From positions 125,596,132-125,660,131 of the forward strand of contig CM035171.1 in assembly GCA_020205615.1 (NCBI GenBank): a stretch of 64,000 bases of DNA, written 5' to 3'. Each line of letters starts with the position of its first letter. The first letter of the stretch is position 1. Under the pieces are notes generated by a model. That model was not told the DNA's origin. It worked only from the letters and a program-made list of their open reading frames with translations, and did no database searches. The stretch is from Panax quinquefolius. Lineage: Eukaryota > Streptophyta > Magnoliopsida > Apiales > Araliaceae. Shown here one piece after another: positions 36,102 through 49,382 of the stretch. The position numbers and the translations under genes are program-made.

Positions 36102-38333
36102 AGTTTGAATACAAATATCAGTTTACTAGATATTATACAAACTCAAAAGGAGTCCTCATTATAATTATTATCACACTATTTCACGTAATAAGTGAGGACT
36201 ACTAATGCTATCCTCCGACCATTACTCCGCTCCTCGACTCGTCCCAGCCTATGTTCTCATTTCCTCAAGAGAACAAAGGAAAGAAAGGGTGAGCTCAACT
36301 AGCCCAAGAAGAAATATATGACTAAGATAATGCGTAATAAATTATCAATAGCCTTCAACATTGTTAAACCGATAAAATATAATAAACATCAAGTTTAACT
36401 GCATGACGAAACAAGCAATCCATTAAAAGAGTCAAGTAGAAAATAAAATCTACTATCTTTTTATGATTTAAAAGGTTTTTCATCATCTGTTATAAATTTG
36501 AGACTCACTTTAATAAATAATCCACATCATCGAATCACCCCGCACTACGGCCAAGGATATTCTTTAAGTATCATTACCACAATTATTCCCGCACTATGGG
36601 CCAAGAATAGTCAGGTATTCATTAATGGTCATGATCATGTCAACAATCGGCCCATCAATGCACTACTACCAATCGAGGACTTTTACCACATCATTTGTAA
36701 CATTACGGCCATGATTACAATCAATAATCCTCGGTCATAATCATACCAAGTCCATCCATGCTTCTATGTGCCATGTATGACTTAAAAAAAAATATAAACA
36801 TGAGGATGATGACAATGATATAAGAATTCAATAAAACAAGTTCAAGAATTAAGTTATTCAGAACTAATAACATCCAAATTGTCAACACGATATCGCTTTC
36901 AGTAGAGTAAAATTCAAGAATGATCGTAAGAATATTTCCATGAAAAGATATCGATGAAACGCAAATATCAAGGATATTCTACTAATTTCATGGAGTATAT
37001 AAGTCAAAGTTTTAACCAACCGGGTATAATAAAGAATGGAATAACAAAAGAAATCACCACGCACGCAGATTTGATGTATGTGTTATTCCACAGTAATAAT
37101 AATAACGGAACCAGTCGTGAAATTCACACGGATGTAATGTTCCAATGTAATAATAAAGATGGAACTGCATCCGTGTAAAACACACGATAGGATATTCCAA
37201 TGTAATGATAAAGATTTTAACCAAGTCCTGCAAAACACACATGTATCGGATGTTCCAATGTAATAATAAAATTTTAACCAGTCCGATGTAAAAACACATG
37301 TATGTGATGTTCCAATGTAATAATAATAAGAATGGAATAAAAAGAAGAAGATCACCGAAAGTATAGGGGATTCACAGATATAGGTTATTCCAATGTAATA
37401 AATAAGAATGGAATAACAAAAGAAGTTCTTCATGAATACAAAAGAATAACACCCTTACGGTACAACAAATAATATTCCCTACCTGTAGAAGAATCAATAT
37501 TGGCAAAGGGAAGTAGTAGAATACTTTTCTTCTTCTCTCTATAGTTTTTCTCTAGAGTTTCAATGAATTAGTAAGAAAATAATGAAGGAATGAGCTTCTA
37601 TTTATAGGAAAATAGAATGCATAGTAATTAATCCATGAATCATTCAGTATTGATTTATTTTTAACTCGACAAATTCATATTTAAAGCAAAATCTTTTAAA
37701 TAAAATATAATATATTCTATTTATATAAAAATATTTTACTATGCAAACACTATGTAACACTATGCAAAATACTACGCAAAACACTATGCATAATAAAATA
37801 TAATATATTTTATTTATGTAATAACTTTAATAAAGTATTTCATTTTATATAAAGATGTTTCGCTTTTATTACGTTAATAATAACGAATAAATAAAACGTC
37901 ATTATCGCTATAATAATTCATATTATTAATCGACAATAATGGAATCAAACGAGTGACTTCTCACATAAGATCAATAATCAATACCGTGTGCTACTACTAT
38001 GCAACCACACGATGACATCGCATTTTTACTACCGAGTAGTTCAACAAAGATCAACCAGTAAAACTTCCGCCGTTATTTCAATAAAATATTTTTGTCATTT
38101 TCAATCCGACAATAATTCTGTTGTGGGGTCCACAATGATTGAACCGTTGTATTTAATATTCCCTCGCTAAACCTAATATTCCCGACCAATCGAATATAAT
38201 ATAACCACTGCAGATACTTTGCAAAATTTATAATTATTACCCACAACTATAACATTATATCAAATTATTCCATAATATTCAAAAATAATATTTATAGAAA
38301 ATTCATCTTTATTTATAAAAGTCGGGTCTTAGG
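36102..38333 (-). repeat. 5' LTR of element B (subtype A, truncated)
   Basis: It begins inside the LTR at AGTTTGAATACAAAT, lacking roughly the last 120-150 bp of the LTR. It then follows the subtype A order to GTCGGGTCTTA. The array is at 37080-37330. GCTTT follows at 38334. Confidence 0.78.
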
Positions 38334-38729
38334 GCTTTCCATTGCAGTTGTTGATCTAAAACTTGTTTGTCTCATTATATTTTATCAAATTTTTCTCGTT
38401 GAAGACTAACGATAATTTATCAGATATTATCTTAGTCATAATATTCTTTATCGGGCTAGTTGAAAGTTTCACCCTTTCCTTTTTGTTCCATTTTTCAAGG
38501 AGATGAGAACATAGCAAAAAACTAATTCTGGGGTACGGAGTGATGGTTCTAGAAAGATGTTTTAGCAATCCTCATTATTTCGTAAAATAGTGTTTGAATA
38601 ATTGTAATGAGGACTTATTTGAGTGTGGATATTGTCTGTAAGACAATATTTGTATTTAAACTCACAGATGTGTTGTCGTATTTTTGCACGACAATTGTAT
38701 TATTGAAGTTGTAGTTTGCTTTCTCGTAT
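38334..38729 (+). repeat. 3' LTR of element A, second piece
   Basis: It reads from GCTTTCCATTGCAG onward like position 14 onward of the window, up to GTTTGCTTTCTCGTAT. The third piece follows at 49383 after element T. Confidence 0.85.
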
Positions 38730-39387
38730 TGTTGGGTCATGATATTTTCTCCCATCGGGCGTATATATTGGGCTTACTCTTTTAATTAATCTATCGGGCC
38801 TTTATTATCGAACCATGAAAGTCTTTGAGCCCATTGTCCTATTATTTCCATTTTGACTTATAGACCGGCCTGGCCCAAAGTGGGTCGATCCTTCGACATT
38901 TTAATATCTATTATTTTGACTTCAGAATGATGAAAAAGCATGACGGTTGACTAGAGAACCCGCCATGCATTAATGTGGATGGGATTATAACCTACTACGC
39001 CGTGGAAAAACAAAGGACCAAAAAGCAGTGGATAAACTATATGCGCATCGGTGGATCCCATCGATCAAGGGGTGTGTCGTAATAAGGTGGAATCGTAATC
39101 CGTGAGAGGAGAGGATATAGCTTAGCAAGAAGTCATCACGAGAGGTATGTTCTCATACACTTATTCGCTCATAATTAGATATACACAAAGGAATTATTAT
39201 CTCTCTCTCAATACAATAGATATTACGGCCTCCATTTTGTTAACCTGTGAACACGCCATCGACTCTCACGCCGAAGCTATCCTCTCGACGGAACCGTCAC
39301 AAGCTTCGAGGTATTTATCGTGTTTATCAGTGCAGGATCGTATGCCTTACGTGATTGGGACGCGACAGAGAATCTCGGGCGTTAACA
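38730..39387 (+). repeat. 5' LTR of element T
   Basis: It runs from TGTTGGGTCATGATATTTTC to GCGTTAACA. It matches 48722-49382 throughout, with scattered differences, many of them CG versus TG. Confidence 0.92.
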
Positions 39388-39406
39388 TCGGCGCTAGAAG
39401 GAGGGC
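39388..39406 (+). other. Primer binding site of element T
   Basis: TCGGCGCTAGAAGGAGGGC follows the LTR directly. It has the position and TGGCGC-like start of a plant LTR-element PBS. I do not assign the tRNA. Confidence 0.6.
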
Positions 39407-40340
39407 TTTCAATCACAATTGTTTAACTTATTTCTAAGATGATGAGGAGTAGATGGTACACCGTAAGGAAGGGCGATGGTCGTTAGTTCATCACCGCCTC
39501 AGATTTCAAAGAAGGATCGCCCTGGGTCCTTCTAAAAGTTCTCATGAAAGCACGGCCTCTAAACATAATCTCAGAGAACTTCGTCCTCAAGCTCCCCGGT
39601 GGAGCCGCACGGAAGTTGGTTTTAACGCCGATAAGGGCGTGATCCCGATCGTGGACGGTGTAGAAGGCTCACCGACCGTGACTCATCGCCAAGTGGTCAA
39701 GAAGACAGAGCCGCCAAGTTGGTGAGGATGGCAGACAAGCAGATAAGGCTTTAGAGGTTCCGTTAAAACAAAGGAAGATATACCCAAATGATGCTTGGTG
39801 GATGAGTCGAGGGACGAAGCATCTAGCCATGTTCATTCCGAAGAGTAAGTAGTATAAGGAGATACCCCACTCAAGGGTAAGGAACCGGAACATTCTACGC
39901 ATGTGTCTCAGGATCGATTTCTCACAATAGAGGAGATCAAGAAAGCAGTAACACCCTTAGCCTCAAGAAGGCAATCGATGGTCGCTGGTTCACCGTGATC
40001 ACGTAGATGATGATAGATGAAGAAGGTCAAGAGAAATCGCATGAGAGACCAAGAGAGAGTACTTCAAGACAACCGTTTCTCATCACGAGGATGAGATTAT
40101 ACACCCTAAGTAGATCAAGAAGTCCCACAAGGCGGCGTGGGATCGGCAGGGAGGGTCGATCCATTCCAAGGTCTAACGTCGCCAGAAAAGGAGATCTCAT
40201 CGCAACCAAGGTGTTGATTTTCCGCAAAGGAGTTGAAGAACTCGAAAATAGTCGGGTCGAGGTCCAACAGTGAAGGACACTCCGAAAGAAGGCGCTCTTT
40301 TTTCCTCCGATATTCTCAAGAAGAAGGCGATATTACCAAA
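39407..40340 (+). other. Leader and N-terminal gag region of element T
   Basis: Charged, Arg/Ser-rich open stretches (39453-39725 and 40007-40273) precede the gag core. They may be the basic N-terminal part of gag. I find no diagnostic motif. Confidence 0.4.
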
Positions 40341-41370
40341 AGTTGCCTCAGATGGAAAGCTACGATGGGTCCGGAGATCCTATGACCATAGTTAAGCGTT
40401 TCAACCTACCGATGGATTACTATGACTTCACCGATGTCGCCAAGTGTCACACTTTTTTACGACGCTGAGAAAAGACGCAAGATGTTGGATGGGGACTTTA
40501 CCATCGAATTCGATTTCCTCGTGGACCGAAGCCAGGATAAGTTTCACGACGCGTTTTGGAAGCAATCAAGAAGGGAAAGCCATGTGCTCTTTAAAGACAG
40601 ATGATCCCAAGTAGCTTCACCAATGAAGTCTTTAGCCAATATGTGAAGAGATTTAGTGGAAGCGGTCGGTCAGTATCCGATCTTAATGATCTCCAAGTCG
40701 TTGGTTTGTTCCGAATAGGCTAGATCCGTTAAATCGGAGAAATTGGTAAAGAAGTTGATGTTTCACCATCCGAAAAGTTTCAGCAGTAAACCTTTCGACA
40801 AAGGCGTAAGGCTATATTGTTGTAGAAGAGGCTATGAATAGTCCGAAAAATCCTTCTCTCGAGCCAATTAAAGGAGGTAGAGGTTCCCAAGACCGATGTC
40901 GATCGAGAAGAGTGGGGGTACAACCAAGGAGCAAAAGGTAGTTCAAGAAGATAATAACTCGCATGGCGCGTTAGTCAGACACTGCTTTTTACCCTCAAGG
41001 TCAATAAGGTCTACACCCAATTGAATACTTGAAAGGTCGATAATTTTGGATCGATCGTAAACCAAACCTTTCTTCGAGCCACCTCGTGATAATTACAGGA
41101 CGGACATGGCAACCCTCAGAATATTGTGGTTATCATCAAGTCACCGGGTCAGCGACACTAATGAAAGTGTTGTAATTTAAAGGATTTTGTGGAGAGCAAG
41201 ATTAAAAGCGGCCATTGGTCGATTCAAGAGATGTGGTCGAGAAGGACCGCCAGGTCGCAGATTATCAATCGCACTGCTCAAACGGCTCAAGCACCACCCA
41301 TTCAAAATGCTCCAAGCATCACCACCAAGGCAAGTCGTTGATGTAATAACCGTGGGTCCGCTGGAAAGTT
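40341..41370 (+). pseudogene. gag of element T
   Basis: MESYDGSGDP opens the gag core, as in Tat elements (YDGxxDP). A YVKRFSGSGRSVSDLND segment near 40640 and a zinc-knuckle remnant YCGYHQVTG near 41115 follow. Frames shift repeatedly. Confidence 0.72.
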
Positions 41371-41524
41371 AGTAGGGAAGAAGAGAAGGGCTTATCTTGA
41401 TTCGCTCATGTCGTTGATGATGCTACCTTAAAGATCGATGACCTTTTCCAGAACCGCCATATCATTTACGGATGCGGATTATCCTTCTGAGCCCATCGAA
41501 CCGCATGAAGGGCATTGGTGATCA

Positions 41525-41885
41525 CAAAGCAAGAGAGTTTCGGTGGATGTGAAACGCACGATGATAGATAACGGATCTTCTGTGGACATTCTTTATGCCC
41601 ATGCTTATCGTGAGGATGCATCTCGATGGGCACAAAATGGAGGCCTGGACAGAGGCTCCTCTATACTGCTTTTAAGAACGACCCCTGGCCAAAGTTGCAG
41701 CACTATTGAACTCCCTTGCTATCTTCTAAGACGACCCCTCAGCAGTAGAGATAACGGTAAATTTTATGTTGTGCATGTGGATTCTACTTACAACGCCATT
41801 CGAAGATTCTACGCTGACAAATTTCTTCAAGTCAGATCCTCCATCCCACATTTCAAAATCAAATTTCTACCACGCACGGAGTAGA
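41525..41885 (+). pseudogene. Protease of element T
   Basis: KRTMIDNGSSVDILYAHAY contains the Asp-Asn-Gly-Ser-Ser form of the aspartic protease active site common in this group. The C-terminal part runs to 41885 (FYVVHVDSTYNAI and FLQVRSSIPHFKIKF). Confidence 0.75.
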
Positions 41886-42339
41886 GAGTGGTGGGTGACT
41901 TAGACCGCCAAAGCGATGTTATCTAATGTCAAGTTATTTCATCCGAAATGGGGTCAAGAAACGTAAAAAGACGATGGCAATCGAGATTGAACCTTCACCG
42001 AGAAAGCACTCGTAACCATTGGTGATCCTCATTGGAGGGACTCGGAGGAGATTGAGTGGGTCATCTGAAAGCCGGACAAGATAAAGCCGAGGATTGGTTC
42101 AGTCTACCGTAACCTCTTCTGATTTAACCTTATGGAACTCTTTACGATGTTATGCCGATATTTTTGTACGGGAGCCACAAGACATGCCCCGAGTTATTAT
42201 AAAGTTCACGAGCATAAATCGAGATAGATCCTTCAAGAAGCAGATTAAATCACGAAGAGGCGGATATTTGCTTCAGAAATGACGTAAGATCATAGATGAG
42301 AGGTCATAAATTACTAATTTGTCGACTTCATCTACTTAG

Positions 42340-42960
42340 ATTGATTACCCGTAATGGATAAGAAATGTGGTGATGGTGCGTATAGAATGGAAAGTGGCGA
42401 GGGTTTGCATCGACTACACCGATCTCAACAAGGCTTGTCAAGAAGGACTTTATCCTCCGCCCATATCGATCAAATTTCATCGATGCCACTTTGGGTATGA
42501 TTACTAAGTTTTATGGATGCTTTTTCAAAGTTATCATCAAATATCCATACGCAAAGAAGACATTCCAAAGACAAATGTTTCATTACACACCGCTCGGTGT
42601 ATGCCTACAAAAAATGACTTTTGGCCTCATAACGCTTTGGAGCTACCTACCAAAGGATGATGAACTTCATCTTCGATAAAGTAATTTGGGGAGGAATATG
42701 GAAGTTTATGTAGATGACATGACCGTAAAGAGTATGCAGATTCATAAGCATTTGGATGACCGGAGGAATGCTTTCAGATCGCTCGTTATCGCTAATTGAG
42801 ACTCAATCCTACCAAATGTACTTTTCTACCGGCGGCCGGAAAGTTTCTAGGTTACCCGTCACCGTAGGGCATCGAGGCCAATCCGAGAAGATCCAGCCAT
42901 TTCGACATGAAGACTCCTCGTCATTCAAGGACGCCCAATATTCGAATCGGTAGGATTGCG
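42340..42960 (+). pseudogene. Reverse transcriptase of element T
   Basis: Degenerate RT blocks: VCIDYTDLNKAC, then YPPPI, NVEVYVDDMTVKS near 42700 (the YVDD catalytic motif is preserved in sequence although the frame is broken), and RKFLGYPVT near 42840. Confidence 0.78.
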
Positions 42961-43079
42961 CTTTGAGGAGGTTCGCCGCCAAATCTGCGGAAAGATGCCT
43001 TCCTTTTTCGACACATTGAAAGGACCGAAGAATGCGAAGACGCTCCAAAGGACTTCTGGAGTGTGAAGACGCTTCCAAG

Positions 43080-43930
43080 GCATAAAGACATATCTCGTCT
43101 TTCCGCTTCCTTTATTGGTAAAGCCCTCACCAAAGCAGAGACCTTATATTTATACCTCGCAGCAAGTTCATTGGCGGTTGGAGAAGTGTTGGTTCGGGAG
43201 ATCGGTGGGAAGAAGCATCCGGCCTATTATGTCGACCACGCCCCACGAGATGTCAAACCAGTATCCAAATATTGAGAAATTTGTTTTTGCTTTAATAATT
43301 GCTGCAGAGAAAGCTTCGCAATATTTTCAAGGTCGACTTCTCGGTCGCTCTACACGGATCACCCATCAAGAAGGTAATGGGCAAGCTAGAGGTCTCGTGC
43401 GCATCAAAGCGTGGGACTATGGAGTTATCCCAATTTTTATCGAGTATCATCTTCGAATCGCCATTAAAGGCCAGCCCTGGCCGATTTTATGGTAGAATGC
43501 TCGCTCACCGGCAGATGCGTGAGTCGCTTAAGTCGAATCTTCCGACGGGCGTTGGTCGTTCTTCAAATAGGTCGGCGTGGACGTCAGATGTAGATAGATC
43601 TCCACGACGATCGTTAGTGGAGCAGAATTATCTTAATAAGTCGGAAGGGTTCAAGGTCCAAGAGCCATCGATTCTCGTTTAAAGCGACGAACAATGAATT
43701 CGAATACGGCGGTGTTAGAAAGTGTCCGATTGGCGAAGAGTCTCAAGTCCAACAATTGATTATCTATAGTGATTCTCGGTTGGTCGTTAAACAATTGTCG
43801 GAGATTACGAAGCTCGTGGGACCCGAATGATCAAATATCCGCTAATTAAGAGACCAACTTCAATATTTCGCTTCAGATGAAGTTTCAGAGTATAGAGCGA
43901 ATGACAATTCTATTGCCGACGCATTGTCAA
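43080..43930 (+). pseudogene. RNase H regions of element T
   Basis: ETLYLYLAASSLAVGEVLVRE and KHPAYYVDHAPRDVKPVSKYEK-like motifs form the connection/RNase H next to RT. A second RNase H-like stretch follows at about 43490-43930, as is usual in Tat elements. Confidence 0.68.
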
Positions 43931-44039
43931 AGTCGCCACTACAGATGCGTATGTTTTTCATGGATCGGTATATTTGGAAGTTTTGCAGTAACCAAGTGCT
44001 CAAAGACGAAGCGTTGATGTATCGAGCGATCTAGTCGTT

Positions 44040-45265
44040 GGATGACCCCTACATCGAAAGTATTCGCGCAGATGGCGTCCTTCCTTCTGGATCGATGTCG
44101 GGCAAAGAAGATTAAGTACAAGAGTGCCAATTTTAGTCTTATTGATGGGGATCTCTATCGATTGGCATTTTCTTCACCGTTGTTGAAATGTTTGGTTCCG
44201 TCCGCCAAAAGTATGCTCTTCTGGAGGTTCATGAAGGTATTTTGCAGTGATCATACGGGTCGCCAAGTCTTTCGCTCATAAAGTATTTCGACAAGGATAC
44301 TATTGGCCTACAATTTTCAAAGAAGCTACAGAAGACGCCAAGAAATGTGAAAAATGTCACCAATAGTTCATCCATTATCACCACCGGAAGAGCTATACTC
44401 GATTTTATCTCCTATACCCTTCACCGTCTGGGGTGGATATATTGGGGACCAATTACTCTAAAGCTAAAGGTCGTTAGCTTCATTATAGTTGCTGCTATTG
44501 ATTATACGACTAAGTGGGTAGAGGCAAAACCACTTGGCCAATAACGTAAACAGAGTGCCTAAAGTTTATAAAGGAGTCTGCGGTGTTTCGCTTTCGGGAT
44601 CCCTAGGTGTTGATATCGGACAACTGGACGCCTACTGTGGGTTCAAAATTTGAAGAATTTTGAATGATCCGGGATTCAACACAAGAAGACTTCGTGGCTC
44701 ATCCACAATCGAATGGGCAAGTCGAGGTGACCAACAGACGCCGTTGAACGGAATCAAGCGAGATGGATGAAGCTAAGGGAGATGGCCGTAAGAATGGCTG
44801 AAAGCGCATATGGGCATACCGAACTACACCAAGGACTACTACGGGATTCGCCTTCCGATTGGCCTATGGTATCGATGCCTTAGTCCCCAGCCAAAATCGG
44901 ATCTCCAAGTCTTTGTAAGTCAATTCAAAGAAATCTACAACGACGAAGGATCGAGAGTTAACTTGGACCTGCTAGACGAAGTCGAGAGAGGAAGTTTTGC
45001 TTAAATTGGTCCGCTTATCAACGAAGGGTGGCCAAACATTACAACAAAGGGGTCAAACTTCGAGATTCAAGTAGAGACTTCATCTGTAGAGAAGCCAAGC
45101 TTCTACGCCTCAAAACACAGGAAAGCTAATGCCGAACTGGGAAGGGCCATATGAAGTGATCGAAGTACCAAAGCCAAGTACTTATCGATTAAAGGCACTC
45201 GATGGTTCCGAGATCAAGAATACTTCGTACGCTTGGCAAGCTTCTAAATATTTTCAATAAAGATT
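44040..45265 (+). pseudogene. Integrase of element T
   Basis: GDLYRLAFSSPLLKCL opens the zinc-binding region. VRQGYYWPTIFKEA-like and CEKCH-like residues are near 44290-44365. The core shows LGWIYWGPI, IIVAAIDYTTKWVEAKPL and an HPQSNGQVEVTN-like block near 44705. The end reads NWEGPYEVIEVPKPSTYRL near 45135-45190. Confidence 0.82.
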
Positions 45266-45930
45266 AAGTCGCCATCAAAAGTCAGCATACGATTGTTCGT
45301 TATTAATAAAAGGTTACTTTTTCATAATTGATCCTGGTCTTATTTGTCCTAAGGTCACTATGGTGTAAGGAGGTATGGTAGGACTCGCTGACCATTCGAT
45401 GGTAGCCTAAGGTCCTTATGATCCTATATTGATCTTATCAGGGTGGTAAGTCAATGGTCACTATTGATCCTTATATCTTGGTCCTTATATACTTGTTATA
45501 CCCCGAGTGGTAAGTCCTAAGATTTCGATGGTGTAAGGAGGATCACCAAATTTACTCCTCACACACGATCGATCTCACTCTTCTGCATCACGATGAGTAT
45601 ATATTACTTTATTTTGTTTAAGTGTTGAGTTCGGGTTCATTCAATTCAGCTTAAGTCAATCCTCGTCAGTAAAATTCAATTCACTTCATTTCATAAATTA
45701 ATTGTTATACGCCATATCCGATTCACTAGTTGGGTTCAAATTTTATCGATCTTGAATTATCGACAAGAAATTGATCAAAATGTAAGTCATAATCAAGATA
45801 GTTAAAGATTTATTAATAATATAAAACGCTCATTCATTCAAGTCAATCATAAATTAATTACATGAACATAAAAAGCTTAAAGTAGTTAAATTATTACATG
45901 TAACAAAAACAGATAGACATTCTGTGCCCC
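45266..45930. other. Non-coding spacer of element T
   Basis: Between integrase and the antisense ORF I see no coding signal. GGTCCTTAT and TGGTGTAAGGAGG motifs recur at about 45350-45545 as short direct repeats. Confidence 0.5.
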
Positions 45931-45934
45931 GCCT

Positions 45935-48255
45935 TCATCATCTGAGTTGAAAGCAATGCCGGGTCCAAATTGAAAACCGATAGCTTTTCTTTTCCTCGCT
46001 TCTAATCTTCATACCCTCCGAATATACCTTCACGATCTCAAAGATTAAGTTCGTCCGAGTCCCTCGTAGTCCTAAATCGCTCCTGGAACTCTTCGGCCGA
46101 AGAGGACCCCGTCCCTCAAGATCCTTTATTTTGTATGAGCCAGGACGCTTTGACGTTGGCCTTATGCTTTCAGGCTTCATCTTGAGCCTTCGCTCCTCAA
46201 ATTTCACTAAGTCAGATGATTGAAAGCTTTCCGGGTTGGGTCAAGAAAACTCCTCATTTTTGCCTTCAGAGTAAGTTTTCTTCAACCAAACCAAAGCTGC
46301 TCGTGTCTGGCCAAAGTTTGTTGGTCGGGCCGGATCTGACCAACCCATCCCTCAGAGCCCTTAATTCACATCGATGTCTTCAAATCTATCCTAGCCCGAT
46401 CTAATTTCGTTTGAAGACCGTTGATGGTATGAAAAGCATCTTCACGACCGGCTCTCTCTGGCCCAAGGTCGATTTCAACATATTTATCTCTTGTCTCATG
46501 AAATCTTCCTCATTCCCATTTATTTATGTGTCTCTTGACGCAGCCGTCTCAAGACAAAGATTAGCCTCAAGATATTTTCAAAATATTCAAGTCAAATGTC
46601 CAAATATTCAAAGGAAAACAGAGATATATAGGAAGAAGAGATTGTTATTTACCTTAGCCAAATAGCTCATCCCCTCATCGAGAAGATTTGGCTCAGATGA
46701 TCATCGAACCGATGGTCGCCAAGTTGTTCGAACGAAAGTTCAAGAGGTCAAGGGGAAGTTGGGCATGAACCCGGGCCATGTGGTCTGAGATCCCCTGTAC
46801 CTCAAGATGGTAACTCCGACCGAGGGACCAGTCGTTCGGGGAGAGTCTCGGCTTTCGTGAGAGAGAGAGTGGGCTGCTCGGGAGGGGTAGGGTCTGCATG
46901 TATGGTTTCAGCCAGGGAGATTTATTTGGGGTGAGTCCTTTGGGTGTTGAAGCGTAGCAGAACTCCTGGATGGCTATCGAGTGTGTTTCCTCTTCCGGAT
47001 AATAGCCGGAATCCCTTCGCCCCGGTCACCGCCCTCTTCAATCAGATTTCTGCTGTGGGGCACGTAAGGGTGGGATGACCAAGACCGAGGCACCCCGAGT
47101 TCTTTCGACAGCTAGAGGGTTATTTTTGTTTTAATTTTTGGTCCGAAGTATATTTCTTCGATCGTATGCGATCAAGTAAACCTCACCGATCGAGGAATGG
47201 TTCTGGGGTTGGTTTTATTTCGTGTGGATTCGGGGAGGGGTGATGCAAGAAGGTCGACTGGTTTTCGGGTGGCTCTCTCTTCTTCGTCGAGGGTGAAGGG
47301 TCTCTTCGTATGATGAACTCTTCTTCGCTTCTTCCTCCGTTTGAAATTCATCCGTATGAATTTTTGGGGTTGGTTCGACTGGAGTAAGCTTCGTTGGTAT
47401 AGTCTCGCCGCTCAAGACTTCCTGATAAAAATCTTCGAACTCCTTTATTTCTAAGGAGCTCTATTCGATCAAAGATAATTTGATAAATCAAACAATTCTA
47501 TGTTAAAATTACATATCATACAATATTTTCAAAAATATATATATATGTGAAATGAGTCGTTATTTACACTTACGGTCATATAACCATGCCTCGCTTCGAG
47601 AGGAGTCCGATTTCCACTCTTCCTTAGGGAAGTTGTCGAATAGTTCCATCATTTCCACTTCCCGCTCTTCGTAAATGTCTCCAAGTCGCAGATATCTTTT
47701 CGCTACCGCCAGCCATTGTAAAGAAGAAATCTCGGGGCCTTTGACGAAGAACCATTTCTCGTGCCATCCCCTATTGTCAAGGGTGTTCACCGGTGAACGC
47801 TTCATCGAATTTTTCTCCGCACTTCGGAGAATGCTTCATAAGGGCTTCAACCCTTCTCCTCGGATTGTATTTATTTTATGACAAAAGAAGAAGAAGTCCA
47901 GGAGGGCTCGACGCCTAACTTCATGGCGAAGGCCACGAAGGCCGTAATGTGAATGTAGGAGTTTGGCACCAATCGTGAAAATCCCACACCCGTAAACCCC
48001 AAAGAGAGTCACTATAAAGATGTGTAGGGAAAACGAACCCCTTCTCTCAAAGAAGGTCACCGGACTACCGCCCAACCTTCAAAGCCGTTGGTACATCTTT
48101 TTCACCGCATCGGGTACCTCGATCGCGCTGGTATCCGGAATGTGGAACCGAGATCGAACCTCTTTAGTTCAACCTCGCCATGATGGAAGGAGTGTTGGCA
48201 TGAGAAAAGTGGTCCGCATTCTCGTAGTATTCGAGGGGGTTTTGGAGTTTTCGAC
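45935..48255 (-). pseudogene. Antisense extra ORF of element T (putative gypsy-type transposase-like domain)
   Basis: On the minus strand a degenerate reading frame runs from about 48250 to 45935. The N-terminal part (IPDTSAIEVPDAVKK, FFERRGSFSLHIFIVTLFGVYG, GLRGLRHEVRRRALLDFF, then RGWHEKWFFVKGPE near 47740-47765) resembles the domain often annotated in plants as 'putative gypsy type transposon' (Pfam PF04195, from memory). A low-complexity acidic/Pro segment (47215-47415) and a charged, possibly coiled-coil C-terminus (45938-46207) follow. Grande and RIRE2-like Tat elements are known to carry such an ORF between integrase and the 3' LTR. Function is unknown. Stops break it. Confidence 0.62.
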
Positions 48256-48703
48256 TTAGGATTCAAGGCCAGTAGTTCCTTCCACGAGGGTTGGGGTTTG
48301 GTGGAACCACCGTGATTGGTGTTACTAGTATGGGGAACTTTGTTCAGAGTCAGGAGAAGTCATTTGTGACGATTTGCAGAGAAGGATCGTAAAGTTTGTA
48401 AGACGTCAATTTCAAATGAACAGTAAAACCGCCAAATTTGGTAAAGTTATCCTTTATATCGATTTGCCATACGCTGTTCAAGGTCGCTACATTAAATGTT
48501 AGTGATAATTTGGAATTTGAATGGGAAGCGTCCGATCTCGGGTCCGGATATTTAATAGATAGGGCCTTTTAGATTTGGGCCTTTGATCTCCTTTCATCTC
48601 ATTTCGTGAGCAATAACCGGGTACATTTCAATTACTTCTTATTATTGATTTTCAATAAAATATCATGGACTATTTTTAGTTTTCTATTAAACATTCTGTT
48701 CAA

Positions 48704-48721
48704 CAAAAAACTAGGGGGCAA
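48704..48721 (+). other. Polypurine tract of element T
   Basis: CAAAAAACTAGGGGGCAA precedes TGTTGGGTC, the start of the 3' LTR, and serves as the plus-strand primer. Confidence 0.75.
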
Positions 48722-49382
48722 TGTTGGGTCATGATATTTTCTCCCATTGGGCCGGGTATATTGGGCTTACTCTTTTAATTAATCTATTGGGCCTTTATTA
48801 TTGAACCATGAAAGTCTTTGAGCCCAGTTGTCCTATTATTTCCATTTTGACTTATAGACCTGCTCATTCAAATGGGTCGATCCTTTGGACATTTTAATAT
48901 CTATTATTTTGACTTGCAATGATGAAAAAGCATGACGGTTGACTAGAGAACCTGCCATGCATTAATGTGGATGGGATTATAACCGGCCGGCGGTGGGAAC
49001 AGTGACCAAAAAGCAGTGGATAAACTATATGCAGTCGGTGGATCCCATCAGATCAAGGGGGTGTGTCAGGCAATAGTGGGTGGCACTGTAATCCAGGAGG
49101 ATAGGATATAGCTTAGCAAGGAAGTCATCACGGAGAGGTATGTTCTCATACACTTATTCGTTCATAATTAGATATACAAAAAGGAATTATTATCTCTCTC
49201 TCTCAATACAATAGATATTACGGCCTCCATTTTGTTAACCTTGTGAACACGTTTACTGACTCTCACGCCTGAGCTATCCCCCGACGGAACCGCCGTCAAG
49301 CTTGAGGTATTTATCGTGTTTACTGTGCAGGATCAGGGCGTCTTACGTGATTGGGACGCGGCAGAGAATCTTGGCGTTAACA
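48722..49382 (+). repeat. 3' LTR of element T
   Basis: It starts TGTTGGGTCATGATATTTTC and ends GGCGTTAACA. It is colinear with the 5' LTR at 38730-39387. Confidence 0.92.

Larger units (their letters stand above)
10571..38333 (-). mobile_element. Element B: reverse chromovirus, host of elements C and D
   Basis: The outer LTRs 10571-12915 and 36102-38333 are of the same subtype (A) and orientation. They are flanked by GCTTC and GCTTT within the 3' LTR of element A. Internal pieces survive at 12916-13509 (integrase end, chromodomain, PPT) and 22706-23445 (RT region). The rest is missing or replaced by insertions. The reconstruction joins distant pieces and is an inference from flank continuity. 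Confidence 0.65.
38730..49382 (+). mobile_element. Element T: Tat-type Ty3/gypsy retrotransposon with antisense extra ORF
   Basis: It has 658- and 661-bp LTRs (TGTTGGGTCATG...GCGTTAACA), a PBS, gag, protease, RT, RNase H, integrase, about 3.4 kb of extra sequence, a PPT and the 3' LTR. Short LTRs, a PR of the DNGSS type, a second RNase H-like stretch and an extra ORF 3' of integrase fit the Tat group. Flanks CGTAT and TGTAC form a possible 5-bp duplication with two transitions. The insertion lies inside the 3' LTR of element A. It is decayed. Confidence 0.82.

Noticed and set aside
39453..39725. Stand-alone basic protein gene
   Set aside because: It lies between PBS and gag core of element T and is best seen as degenerate gag N-terminus or leader.
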